64,000 bases of DNA from Vogesella sp. LIG4 (GTDB lineage: Bacteria > Pseudomonadota > Gammaproteobacteria > Burkholderiales > Chromobacteriaceae), in assembly GCF_900090205.1 (NCBI RefSeq), contig NZ_LT607802.1:1974554-2038553 (forward strand), written 5' to 3'. A program made the translations under genes and the position numbers. Of this stretch, positions 54,230 to 62,875 are shown piece after piece; position 1 is the stretch's first letter, and every line of letters starts with the position of its first letter. Below the pieces are notes generated by a model that was not told where the DNA came from, made no database searches, and saw only the letters and a program-made list of their open reading frames with translations.

Positions 54230-55128
54230 CAGTGCTTCCCTCCCGCCTTGCGGGCAAATTTGGCTTTCAGTTTCGGCAGCACCAGGGCAAAGCCTACCAG
54301 CAGTGCGGTGATCAGGTTCAGATCCTGCGCCTGCAGGCCGATGAAGTCGGCGTTCAGCGCCAGCGCGATCAGCAGGCGGTACAGCAGGGCGCCCAGCACG
54401 GTGGCGAGGGTGATCGCCCACAGCTTGCGCGAGGGCAGCAGGGTTTCGCCGATGATCACCGCGGCCAGGCCCACCACGATGGTGCCCACACCCATGGATA
54501 CGTCGGCGCCACCCTGGGTCTGCACGTACAGCGCGCCGGCCAGCGCGATCAGCGCATTGGACAGTGCCATGCCGGCCAGCACCATGCGCTCGGTGGCGAT
54601 GCCCTGCGCACGCGCCATGCGCGCGTTGGCGCCGGTGGCGCGCATGGCGAGGCCGCTTTGCGAGGCAAAGAACAGGTCCAGGCCCAGCTTGGCCAGCACG
54701 ATCACCACTGCCAGCACCGCTGGCTGCACCTGCCAGGCGTTGTCCGGATTGCTGCCGATGAAGGGGCTGAACACCGTGGGGCTGCCGATCAGCGGCATGT
54801 TCGGCGCGCCCATGATGCGCAGGTTGATGGAGTAGAGCGCGATCATCACCAGGATGGAAGCCAGCAGCTGCAGGATGTTCAGCCGCACATTGAGCCAGGC
54901 GGTGGTGAGGCCGGCGGCGGCGCCGGCCAGGGTGGCCACGGCGCAGGCCAGCCACGGGTCATGGCCGCCGGCAATCAGCGTGGCGGCCACGGCGCCGCCC
55001 AGCGGGAAGCTGCCGTCGGCGGTAAGGTCGGGAAAATCGAGGATGCGGAAGGAAATCAGCACGCCCAGCGCCACCAGCGCAAAGATCAGGCCGATTTCCA
55101 GCGCGCCCATCAGGGCGATCAGGGTCAT
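54229..55128 (-). CDS. ABC transporter permease (TrpXYZ-type)
   Basis: A 299-residue inner membrane permease with about eight hydrophobic segments, belonging to the BPD_transp_2 / LivH-like group. FRILDFPDLTADGSFPLGGA and NLRIMGAPNMPLIG are characteristic of permeases that pair with ABC_sub_bind proteins. Together with its neighbours it may import tryptophan or another aromatic compound; the substrate is inferred from family naming only. Confidence 0.9.
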   Translation of the reverse strand: MTLIALMGALEIGLIFALVALGVLISFRILDFPDLTADGSFPLGGAVAATLIAGGHDPWLACAVATLAGAAAGLTTAWLNVRLNILQLLASILVMIALYSINLRIMGAPNMPLIGSPTVFSPFIGSNPDNAWQVQPAVLAVVIVLAKLGLDLFFASQSGLAMRATGANARMARAQGIATERMVLAGMALSNALIALAGALYVQTQGGADVSMGVGTIVVGLAAVIIGETLLPSRKLWAITLATVLGALLYRLLIALALNADFIGLQAQDLNLITALLVGFALVLPKLKAKFARKAGGKH

Positions 55129-55184
55129 GGTATTGCTCGCGATAAAATGACTACGCGCAGCTCGTGGCTGCGCGGTGGCAAACA

Positions 55185-55209
55185 GTTGGCCGCAAGGCTT
55201 GCGGCCAAC
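55185..55209. repeat. inverted motif pair between the permease and binding-protein genes
   Basis: GTTGGCCGCA (55185-55194) and TGCGGCCAAC (55200-55209) flank five bases and form a stem of about 12 pairs. It may reduce expression of the permease and ATPase relative to the binding protein. Confidence 0.85.
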
Positions 55210-55216
55210 GTCTGGC

Positions 55217-56185
55217 TTACTTGACGGCTTCCTGCGCTTCTTTCAGCAGCGCCGGGCTCAGGGTCACGCCCTGTTTCTGCGCGGCGGCCGGGTTCAGCGA
55301 CAGCGACAGCTTCTCGCCCAGTTGCGGGGCGATGTTGCCCGGCTTCTCGCCCTTGAGGATGCGCACCACCAGCTTGCCGGTCTGGCGGCCGATGTCGTAG
55401 TAGTTCTGGCCCAGGGCGGCAATGGCGCCACGCTTCACCGAGTCGGTGTCGGCGGCTACCAGCGGCAGCTTGGCCTGCTGTGCCACGGCTACCAGCGACT
55501 CATAGGTGGAAACCACATTGTTGTCGGTGCTGGTGTAGATGGCGTCCACCTTGCCGATCAGGCTCTTGGCGGCCGGGGAGACATCCACGGTGCGCGGAGC
55601 CGGCGCTTCCACTAGGCTCATGCCGCGCTTGGCCAGTTCGGCCTTCAGCTCGCGGGCTACCACGACCGAGTTCACTTCACCCGGGCTGTACACCATGCCC
55701 ACGCGCTTGGTGCCCGGCTTCACCTTGTTGATCAGCTCGATCTGCGGTGCCAGTGCCAGCTTGTCGGATACGCCGGTCACGTTGGTTTTGCTCGCGCTCC
55801 AGCCCGGTACCAGCTTGGCGGCCACCGGGTCGGTTACCGCGGTGAACACCACCGGAATCGAGTGGGTGGCAGCTACTGCGGCCTGCGCGCTGGGGGTGGC
55901 GATGGCCACGATCACGTCCGGTGCATCGCCAACGAATTTGCGGGCGATCTGCGCCGCGGTGGCCGGGTTGCCCTGTGCGCTCTGGAACTGGTACTTGAGT
56001 TGCTTGCCCGGCTCGAAGCCGGCGGCTTTCAGCTCATCCTCGATGCCCTTGCGTGCGGCATCCAGCGCCGGGTGGTCGACAATGGCGGTAACGGCTACCG
56101 ATTTCTGTTCGGCGGCCAGGGCAAACGGGGACAGGCTGGCGGCAAGGGTAATGGCCAGCAGGGCGCGACGGGATACGGCGTGCAT
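55217..56185 (-). CDS. ABC transporter substrate-binding protein (ABC_sub_bind/TrpX family)
   Basis: A 322-residue periplasmic protein with a signal peptide (1-24, ending ALA). VTAIVDHPALDAARKGIEDE and GNPATAAQIARKFVGDAPDVIVAIATPSAQA identify the family. AAGGAAT precedes the start at 56185. It heads the three-gene operon, and the motif inverted pair lies between it and the permease. Ligand unconfirmed. Confidence 0.92.
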   Translation of the reverse strand: MHAVSRRALLAITLAASLSPFALAAEQKSVAVTAIVDHPALDAARKGIEDELKAAGFEPGKQLKYQFQSAQGNPATAAQIARKFVGDAPDVIVAIATPSAQAAVAATHSIPVVFTAVTDPVAAKLVPGWSASKTNVTGVSDKLALAPQIELINKVKPGTKRVGMVYSPGEVNSVVVARELKAELAKRGMSLVEAPAPRTVDVSPAAKSLIGKVDAIYTSTDNNVVSTYESLVAVAQQAKLPLVAADTDSVKRGAIAALGQNYYDIGRQTGKLVVRILKGEKPGNIAPQLGEKLSLSLNPAAAQKQGVTLSPALLKEAQEAVK

Positions 56186-56329
56186 GGGTATTCCTTTGGA
56201 ATGTTGCGATGCGATGTGGCGCAATCATATTCCAAAGCCTGCGGCGTTTCAGATTGTGCGAAGCAATAATATTTCACATATTGTATCCATTTGGTGTGAT
56301 CTGCCCCATGTCGGTGCCCGAAAAGAAAA

Positions 56330-56358
56330 ACCCGCCAGCGCAGGCGGCGCGGGCGGGT
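56330..56358 (-). terminator. terminator of the malate synthase gene
   Basis: ACCCGCC (56330-56336) pairs with GGCGGGT (56352-56358), and on the minus strand the stem is followed by TTTTCTTTT. Confidence 0.75.
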
Positions 56359-56424
56359 GGATGCTGGCGAATTGTGTAGTGGCAGCGGTACAGCGCGCAC
56401 CATGCCATGTTGCGGTGCGGCGAA

Positions 56425-58020
56425 TCAGTCCAGGTATTCGTAACCCGGCAGGGTGAAGAACTCGATGAAATCCTCGCTGGTGATCAGCAGGTCGAACAGC
56501 TGCGCGGCGTCTTCGAAATGCCGGCTCCAGCGGCTGCCGTACTCGGCCTGCAGCCGGTTGAGTTCGTCGGTGGCCAGGTCGCGCAGCAGCGACGGGCTGA
56601 CCTTGCGGCCATCGGCCAGCACGCCCTTGGGGCTGTGCAGCCACTGCCACAGCTGGGCGCGGGCGATCTCGGCGGTGGCGGCGTCCTCCATCTGGTTGTG
56701 GATGGGCACGCAGCCGTTGCCGCTGAGCCAGGCGCCCAGGTACTGCAGGCCGACGCTGATATTGTTGCGCAGCCCGGCCTCGGTAATCGGCGTTTCCGGC
56801 TGGAAGTTCAGCAGGTCGGCGGCGGTCACCACCACGTGTTCGCGCTGGCGTTGCAGCTGGTTGGGCGCATCGCCCATCACGCTGCGGAACGCCTCGCACG
56901 CCAGCGGCACCAGCGCCGGGTGTGCCACCCAGCTGCCGTCGTAGCCATCGCGCGCCTCGCGTTCCTTGTCGGCGCGGATCGCCGCCAATGCGCGCTCGTT
57001 GGCCGCAACATCATGCTTGATCGGTGTCAGCGCCGACATGCCGCCAATGGCCGGCGCACCGCGGCGGTGGCAGGTCTTGAGCAGCAGCAGCGCGTAGGAG
57101 CGCATGAACGGCACTGTCATGCCGATCTGCTCGCGGTCGGCCAGGCAGAAATGGCGCACCTGGCGGAAGCTCTTGATGCAGCTGAAGATGTAGTCCCAGC
57201 GCCCGGCGTTGAGCCCGGCGCTGTGCTCGCGCAGCTCGTACAGGATCTCGTCCATCTCGAATGCGGCCAACAGGTGCTCGATCAGCACCGTGGCGCGGAT
57301 GCTGCCCACCGGCAGCGCCAGCGCCTGCTGCGCCGCCAGGAAGATGTCATTCCACAGCCGCGCTTCCAGGTGGTTTTCCAGCTTGGGCAGGTAGTAGTAG
57401 AGGCCGCGGCCCTGGCCGTGCAGCAGCACGGCGTTGTGGAACCAGCTGAGGCCGAAGTCGAACAGCGCGGCGGACACCGGCTGGCCGTCGATGCGCAGGT
57501 GCTTTTCCGGCAGATGCCAGCCGCGCGGGCGCAGCATCAGCGTGGCGGTCTCGGCATTCAGCTGGTAGTGGCGGCCATCCGCGCCGTGGTGGCTGATGCT
57601 GCCGCGCCAGGCGTCGCACATGTTCTGGTGGCCGTGGACGATGTTGTGCCAGCAAGGGCTCATGGCATCCTCGAAATCGGCCATGAAGCAGCTGGCGCCG
57701 GAGTTCAGCGCATTGATCATCATCTTGCGCTCGGCCGGGCCGGTGATTTCCACGCGGCGGTCCTGCAACTCGGCCGGCAGCGGGGCGATCTGCCAGTCGC
57801 CGTGCCGGATGGCGGCGGTTTCCGGCAGGAAGTCCGGCAGCTTGCCGGCGTCCAGCTCTGCCTGGCGTTGCTGGCGTAGCGCCAGCAGTTCGCGGCGGCG
57901 TGGCTCGAACTGGCGGTGCAGCATGGCGATGAAAGCCAGCGCTTCGCTGCCCAGCAGTGCCTGGTGCGCGGGTTTGAGTGGCGCGAGTAGTTCCACTCCC
58001 GGCGGCAGTTGCAGTGCCAT
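56425..58020 (-). CDS. aceB: malate synthase A
   Basis: A 531-residue enzyme of the glyoxylate shunt joining glyoxylate and acetyl-CoA to malate. FMADFEDAMSPCWHNIVHGH, TLMLRPRGWHLPEKH and the SIRATVLIEHLLAAFEMDEI stretch are conserved. Length matches the A isoform (E. coli 533). AAGGAG precedes the start at 58020. It is encoded near isocitrate lyase but in a separate unit, with an APC permease gene between them. Motif copies at 56998-57007 and 57262-57271. Confidence 0.96.
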   Translation of the reverse strand: MALQLPPGVELLAPLKPAHQALLGSEALAFIAMLHRQFEPRRRELLALRQQRQAELDAGKLPDFLPETAAIRHGDWQIAPLPAELQDRRVEITGPAERKMMINALNSGASCFMADFEDAMSPCWHNIVHGHQNMCDAWRGSISHHGADGRHYQLNAETATLMLRPRGWHLPEKHLRIDGQPVSAALFDFGLSWFHNAVLLHGQGRGLYYYLPKLENHLEARLWNDIFLAAQQALALPVGSIRATVLIEHLLAAFEMDEILYELREHSAGLNAGRWDYIFSCIKSFRQVRHFCLADREQIGMTVPFMRSYALLLLKTCHRRGAPAIGGMSALTPIKHDVAANERALAAIRADKEREARDGYDGSWVAHPALVPLACEAFRSVMGDAPNQLQRQREHVVVTAADLLNFQPETPITEAGLRNNISVGLQYLGAWLSGNGCVPIHNQMEDAATAEIARAQLWQWLHSPKGVLADGRKVSPSLLRDLATDELNRLQAEYGSRWSRHFEDAAQLFDLLITSEDFIEFFTLPGYEYLD

Positions 58021-58503
58021 TGTCTCTCCTTGGTTATTCGTCCGGGCGGGGCCGGGCAAGGTGCGCTCGGGCGCACTCTAGGCTGTAGATCGTCAGTTTA
58101 GCTGCATGGCGGTGGCAGAAAAACAGGCCAAAACCCACAACATCTTTTACTTTTTTGTGGCTACTGTTGCCGGCGGCCAGCTGCGGCGGCCGACTGGCGT
58201 GGCAGAAAAACTGCAGTGTGGGCGGCTGGCGGCATATTTGCAGTGATCTGCCGCAAATTGGCATATCGCGGCGCGATGTATCGTCACTGTTGTCATGCGA
58301 GGGCATTTCCACCCCGCAAACCTGGTTATTGCAGGATGGATACAAAATCCTGGTTACAGTTGGCGGCTTGAACCCCTTGTTGCGATGCGGCATAGTCGCG
58401 CCCCTGCGCGATGCGTCTGACCAGCGCGTCGCCATACATCACAACAATGCCGGCAGGCAGCTCCACAAGAGACGCCCGCTGCCGGTACATAGGGACAAGA
58501 CCA
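58021..58503. other. divergent control region between aceB and the amino acid permease gene
   Basis: 483 bases without a convincing gene. An inverted repeat ATTTGC (58236-58241) / GCAAAT (58253-58258) lies within a run of GGCATAT-type words and could be an operator. No motif copies were seen here. Confidence 0.55.
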
Positions 58504-59898
58504 ATGAGTTTGTTACGCAAGAAGGATGTGCGCCAGATGCTGGCTGCCTCCCAGGGCGCAGCCGTGCTGCGCAAGGAACTATCTGCCTTTGACCTGACCA
58601 TGCTGGGCATCGGCGCCATCATCGGCACCGGCATCTTCGTGCTCACCGGCACCGGCGCCACCGTGGCGGGCCCCGGCCTGGTGCTGTCCTTCATCATCGG
58701 CGCCATCGCCTGCGGCTTCGCGGCGCTGTGCTACGCCGAGTTTGCCTCCATGCTGCCGGTGTCCGGCTCCACCTATACCTATGCCTACGCCACGCTGGGC
58801 GAGATCATCGCCTGGATCATCGGCTGGGACCTGATGCTGGAATACCTGCTGGCTTCGTCCGCGGTGTCGGTGGGCTGGTCCGGCTACTTCCAGAGCCTGC
58901 TGTCCGGCTTCGGCATCCATCTGCCGGATGCGCTGACCGCCGCTGCCGGCGCGCGCCCGGGGGTGGAAACCTTCTTCAACCTGCCGGCCTTCGTGATCGC
59001 CATGCTGGTCACCACGCTGCTGGCCTTCGGCATCAAGGAATCGAAGCGGGTGAACAACTTCGTGGTGCTGATCAAGGTGGCGGTGGTGCTGCTGTTCATC
59101 GCCATTGCGGTGTGGCACGTGAAGCCGGCCAACTGGAACCCGGCGCTGCCCTACGGCATGAGCGGGGTGTTCCAGGGCGCCGCCATCGTGTTCTTCAGCT
59201 TCCTCGGTTTTGATGCAGTGACCTGCGCGGCGGAAGAGGTGAAGAACCCGGAGAAGGACATTCCGAAAGGGGTGATCTGGTCGCTGGCAATCTGCTCGGT
59301 GCTGTATGTGATCGTGTCCGCCATCATGACCGGCATCGTGCCCTTCATGCAGTTCAAGGGTATCGACCACCCGGTATCGCTGGCGCTGCAGGTGGCCAAG
59401 CTGGACTGGTTCGCCGGTTTCGTCGATCTGGGCGCCATTCTCGGCATGCTCACCGTGATCCTGGTGATGACCTACGGCCAGACCCGCATCCTGTTCGCCA
59501 TGTCGCGCGACGGCCTGCTGCCCAAGGTGTTCTCCGACGTGCATCCCAAGTACGGCACCCCGTACAAGGCCACCTGGCTGATCGGCACCATCATCGCACT
59601 GATCGCCGGTTTCGTGCCGCTGGGCACCCTGGCCGAACTGGTGAACATAGGCACCCTGGCCGCCTTCACCCTGATTGCCGCCGCCATCATCGTGCTGCGC
59701 AAGCGCGAGCCGGATCTGCCGCGCAAATTCCACTGCCCGGGCGTGCCCTATGTGCCGGCGCTGGCCATGGTGTTCTGCGTGTTCCTGATGGCGCAGCTGT
59801 CCAGCCTGACCTGGCTGTGCTTCGTGGTGTGGCTGGTGATCGGCCTGGTGGTGTACTTCGGCTACTCGCGCCAGCGTTCGCATCTGCACAAGGCCTGA
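58504..59898 (+). CDS. APC-family amino acid permease (cationic/YfnA-like)
   Basis: A 464-residue inner membrane transporter with about twelve membrane segments. MLGIGAIIGTGIFVLTGTGA near the N-terminus is the APC superfamily signature, and FFSFLGFDAVTCAAEEVKNP is conserved in CAT-type permeases. Substrate unknown; the position between aceB and aceA might suggest uptake of a compound used with acetate. The start at 58504 has AGGGACAAG upstream. Confidence 0.9.
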   Translation: MSLLRKKDVRQMLAASQGAAVLRKELSAFDLTMLGIGAIIGTGIFVLTGTGATVAGPGLVLSFIIGAIACGFAALCYAEFASMLPVSGSTYTYAYATLGEIIAWIIGWDLMLEYLLASSAVSVGWSGYFQSLLSGFGIHLPDALTAAAGARPGVETFFNLPAFVIAMLVTTLLAFGIKESKRVNNFVVLIKVAVVLLFIAIAVWHVKPANWNPALPYGMSGVFQGAAIVFFSFLGFDAVTCAAEEVKNPEKDIPKGVIWSLAICSVLYVIVSAIMTGIVPFMQFKGIDHPVSLALQVAKLDWFAGFVDLGAILGMLTVILVMTYGQTRILFAMSRDGLLPKVFSDVHPKYGTPYKATWLIGTIIALIAGFVPLGTLAELVNIGTLAAFTLIAAAIIVLRKREPDLPRKFHCPGVPYVPALAMVFCVFLMAQLSSLTWLCFVVWLVIGLVVYFGYSRQRSHLHKA

Positions 59899-59905
59899 TG
59901 TGTGA

Positions 59906-59938
59906 TGCGGCCAACCTTTGCATTGAAGGTTGGCCGCA
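59906..59938 (+). terminator. terminator-like inverted motif pair after the APC permease
   Basis: TGCGGCCAACCTT (59906-59918) pairs with AAGGTTGGCCGCA (59926-59938) in a 13-pair stem, eight bases after the permease stop. Confidence 0.75.
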
Positions 59939-60090
59939 AAAGGCATCTTCCGCTTGCGAGGCGTAATGCCGTTCACCTTATGAAGGTGGGCGGCATTTTC
60001 TTTGGTGGGTCTGTATGTCGCGATGTTGCTGCTGATTTTGTATCCGCTACGCGGATGCTGTTTGAAGTCGCCGGTTCCGCCCGGCGTACG

Positions 60091-60126
60091 GGATACCTTC
60101 TTTTGCGTCGCCAAAAGAAGGTATCC
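60091..60126. repeat. long hairpin in a degenerate intergenic repeat
   Basis: GGATACCTTCTTTTG (60091-60105) and CAAAAGAAGGTATCC (60112-60126) form a perfect 15-pair stem around CGTCGC. Similar TTCTTTTG/CAAAAGAA hairpins occur in dispersed repeats of many proteobacteria. Confidence 0.7.
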
Positions 60127-60381
60127 GAAGAAAAGGCGACCCGACGGCCACTCGAAACCCCGTGCAAAAAGGCACGCCCCAGGCGCCGCCGAACTCGTCC
60201 CTCGCTAACGGCTCGGGACTCAAACAGATCGGCGTCTTAAAACCTGGGGCGCACCATTTTGCCCGGCTCGCGCCAACGGGTTTGGGGCGAGTCGGTTTGG
60301 TTCTGCCAACCCGTAGGGTGGGCAAAGCGTAGCGTGCCCACCAGCGACACCTTGTCGATGGCCTACTGCACAAGGCGTGAT

Positions 60382-60407
60382 GCATGCGGCCAACGTTGGC
60401 CGCATGC
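60382..60407. repeat. 26-bp perfect palindrome made of two dispersed motifs
   Basis: GCATGCGGCCAAC (60382-60394) is followed directly by GTTGGCCGCATGC (60395-60407). It lies just beyond the aceA terminator. Confidence 0.9.
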
Positions 60408-60416
60408 CGGAAAGAC

Positions 60417-60444
60417 AAAACCCCCGTCTGGTGACGGGGGTTTT
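60417..60444 (-). terminator. terminator of aceA
   Basis: AAAACCCCCGTC (60417-60428) pairs with GACGGGGGTTTT (60433-60444). On the minus strand it ends in TTTTG. Confidence 0.9.
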
Positions 60445-60493
60445 GCTTTTGACGCAGACGGCGGGGTCGAGTCGCCGTTTGATGTCGAAAGGC

Positions 60494-61792
60494 TTAGTGG
60501 AACTGCTCTTCTTCGGTGGAACCGGTCAGCGCGGTTACCGAGGACTTGCCGCCCTGGATCACGGTGGTGATGTCGTCGAAGTAGCCGGTGCCCACTTCCT
60601 GCTGGTGCGACACGAAGGTGTAGCCACGATCGCGAGCGGCGAATTCCGGCTCCTGCACCTTCTCAACGTAGGCGGACATGCCGCGAGCCACGTAGTCTTG
60701 TGCCAGATCGAACATGTTGTACCACATGTTGTGGATGCCAGCCAGGGTGATGAACTGGTACTTGTAGCCCATGGCGCCCAGCTCGCGCTGGAACTTGGCG
60801 ATGGTGGCATCGTCCAGGTTTTTCTTCCAGTTGAAGGACGGCGAGCAGTTGTAGGCCAGCAGCTTGCCCGGGTGCTTGGCGTGTACCGCCTCGGCGAACT
60901 TGCGGGCGAACTCCAGGTCCGGGGTGCCGGTTTCGCACCATACCAGGTCGGCGTACTCGGCGTAGGCTACGGCGCGGCTGATGGCCTGTTCCAGACCTTT
61001 CTTGGTCTTGTAGAAGCCTTCGGCAGTGCGCTCGCCGGTCAGGAACGGACGGTCACGCTCGTCGCAGTCGCTGGTCAGCAGGTCGGCAGCTTCGGCGTCG
61101 GTACGGGCGATCACCAGGGTCGGCACGCCGTATACGTCGGCAGCCATACGCGCGGCGATCAGCTTCTGTACCGCTTCCTGGGTCGGAACCAGTACCTTGC
61201 CGCCCATGTGGCCGCACTTCTTCACGGAAGCCAGCTGGTCTTCGAAGTGCACGCCACCGGCGCCGGCGCGGATCATTGCCTTCATCAGTTCGTAGGCGTT
61301 CAGTACGCCGCCGAAACCGGCTTCTGCGTCGGCCACGATCGGCGCGTAGTAGTCGATGTAGCCGGCATCGCCCTGCTCGATACCCTTGGAGTGCTGGATT
61401 TCGTCGGCACGGGTGAAGGCGTTGTTGATGCGCTCAACCACTTTCGGTACCGAGTCAACCGGGTACAGCGACTGGTCCGGGTACATGGCGGAGTATTCGT
61501 TGTTGTCGGCGGCAACCTGCCAGCCGGACAGGTAGATGGCCTTGATGCCGGCCTTTACCTGCTGCATGGCCTGGCCGCCGGTCAGGGCGCCCAGACAGTT
61601 GATGTAGGGCTCGTTGTTCACCAGATGCCACAGCTTGTTGGCTGCATTGCGGGCCAGGGTGTGCTCTACCTGTACGGAGCCGCGCAGGCGCTCCACGTCG
61701 GCGGCGGTATAGCCACGCTTGATGCCTTTCCAGCGCGGATTTTCGTCCCAGTCTTTCTGGATGGCTGCGATGCGTTGTTCACGAGTCGTCAT
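60494..61792 (-). CDS. aceA: isocitrate lyase
   Basis: A 432-residue glyoxylate-shunt enzyme splitting isocitrate into glyoxylate and succinate. The catalytic signature [14 protein letters not shown] (about residue 193) is intact, as are GWQVAADNN and the C-terminal [16 protein letters not shown]. Length matches E. coli AceA (434). The start at 61792 ([12 protein letters not shown]) is preferred because an upstream frame adds a non-homologous leader. Transcribed away from grpE. Confidence 0.97.
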   Translation of the reverse strand: MTTREQRIAAIQKDWDENPRWKGIKRGYTAADVERLRGSVQVEHTLARNAANKLWHLVNNEPYINCLGALTGGQAMQQVKAGIKAIYLSGWQVAADNNEYSAMYPDQSLYPVDSVPKVVERINNAFTRADEIQHSKGIEQGDAGYIDYYAPIVADAEAGFGGVLNAYELMKAMIRAGAGGVHFEDQLASVKKCGHMGGKVLVPTQEAVQKLIAARMAADVYGVPTLVIARTDAEAADLLTSDCDERDRPFLTGERTAEGFYKTKKGLEQAISRAVAYAEYADLVWCETGTPDLEFARKFAEAVHAKHPGKLLAYNCSPSFNWKKNLDDATIAKFQRELGAMGYKYQFITLAGIHNMWYNMFDLAQDYVARGMSAYVEKVQEPEFAARDRGYTFVSHQQEVGTGYFDDITTVIQGGKSSVTALTGSTEEEQFH

Positions 61793-62209
61793 GGTGATGA
61801 ACCCTTCACTAATAGTTTCGTTTTGCCGGCGAACCGGCGCTCCCAATTCTTTCTGTTGCATGCCGGTCTTGCCGGCTTGTCTATGCGTCCATACCTGTCG
61901 TTTTGCGCCAGGTTTTACTGCCGGAAACCGCCTGGGTAAGGGGCTGGGCGGGCCGTGCAGTAGCGCTGTTGTGAGGTCATTTAATCACATAAAAATCGGC
62001 TTGTGTGCAGTGCAGCACAAAAAAAATCCTTTGTTTTCAAAAGCTAACATGGGTGCGCAAAAACGAATAAATTCGTATGACGATTTTTGTGCAATGCGAA
62101 AAAAAATGTAATTAAACGAGCATTTAGTTTGTGCAGTGCAGGGCTTGAAATGTCCGGCGATGGCCTTATATGGCGAAGGTGTTTATGACTTCACCCAAAT
62201 GGAAGCGCC
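61793..62209. other. divergent AT-rich control region between aceA and grpE
   Basis: 417 bases without a gene. It holds two copies of GTGCAGTGCAG (62005-62015 and 62131-62141) and a sigma-32-like promoter (62144-62171). Confidence 0.7.
62144..62171 (+). promoter_or_regulatory. sigma-32-like heat-shock promoter of grpE
   Basis: CTTGAAA (62144-62150) matches the heat-shock -35 consensus. After 13 bases CCTTATAT (62164-62171) partly matches CCCCATNT. It lies 38 bases before the grpE start. Confidence 0.6.
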
Positions 62210-62752
62210 ATGCAGGAAAACCAGAATCCCCAAGCAGAAGAAGTGCTTGCACAGAATGACGCCGCAGCCGCCGAGGCCGCCACTGCGGTGGAGCAGACCC
62301 CGGAACAGCATATTGCTGCGCTGGAAGCCGAAGTGATGCAATGGAAAGATCAGTGCCTGCGCGCCAAGGCCGAAACCGAAAACATGCGTCGCCGCGCCGC
62401 CGAAGATGTGGTCAACGCACAGAAATTTGCGGTGCAGAAGTTCGCCTCCGAACTGCTGGCCGTAAAAGACAGCCTGGAAATGGCGCTTTTGGACCAGTCC
62501 GGCCAGTTCGAAAACCTCAAGTTCGGCGTGGACCTCACCCTGAAGCAGCTGGTGTCCGCTTTCGAGAAGGGCCAGATCAGCGAAATCAACCCGCTGGGCG
62601 ATAAGCTGGACCCGCACAAACACCAGGCCATCAGCCAGGAAGAGTCCGATGCCGAAGCCGGTACCGTGCTGCGCGTGATGCAGAAGGGTTACCTGCTGGC
62701 CGACCGCACCCTGCGCCCGGCCATGGTTGTGGTGGCCAAGCCGAAAGCCTGA
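62210..62752 (+). CDS. grpE: nucleotide exchange factor GrpE
   Basis: A 180-residue DnaK co-chaperone. An acidic N-terminal tail precedes a long coiled coil (about 30-90, including [20 protein letters not shown]). The C-terminal beta domain has [28 protein letters not shown]. The start at 62210 gives the normal length. It forms an operon with dnaK, 123 bases downstream, probably under sigma-32 control. Confidence 0.96.
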   Translation: MQENQNPQAEEVLAQNDAAAAEAATAVEQTPEQHIAALEAEVMQWKDQCLRAKAETENMRRRAAEDVVNAQKFAVQKFASELLAVKDSLEMALLDQSGQFENLKFGVDLTLKQLVSAFEKGQISEINPLGDKLDPHKHQAISQEESDAEAGTVLRVMQKGYLLADRTLRPAMVVVAKPKA

Positions 62753-62821
62753 AGGCCAGAGTGGTTCAAGTCCCTCTTGAAATTGTGGCGATAGCCAATA
62801 TCTGACAATTCAACCGGCGGC

Positions 62822-62840
62822 TGCGGCCAACGTTCGCAGC
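62822..62840. repeat. near-palindromic motif in the grpE-dnaK gap
   Basis: TGCGGCCAAC (62822-62831) followed by GTTCGCAGC makes an imperfect palindrome about 35 bases before dnaK. Confidence 0.6.
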
Positions 62841-62875
62841 GCCAAATACCAGTTAAAAGCATAGGAAGATTCAAC

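Larger units (their letters stand above)
59899..60493. other. repeat-rich intergenic region between the APC permease and aceA
   Basis: 595 bases with no convincing gene. It holds a motif pair (59906-59938), a long hairpin (60091-60126), a GGTGGGCA/TGCCCACC hairpin (60317-60342), a 26-bp motif palindrome (60382-60407) and the aceA terminator (60417-60444). Confidence 0.75.
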
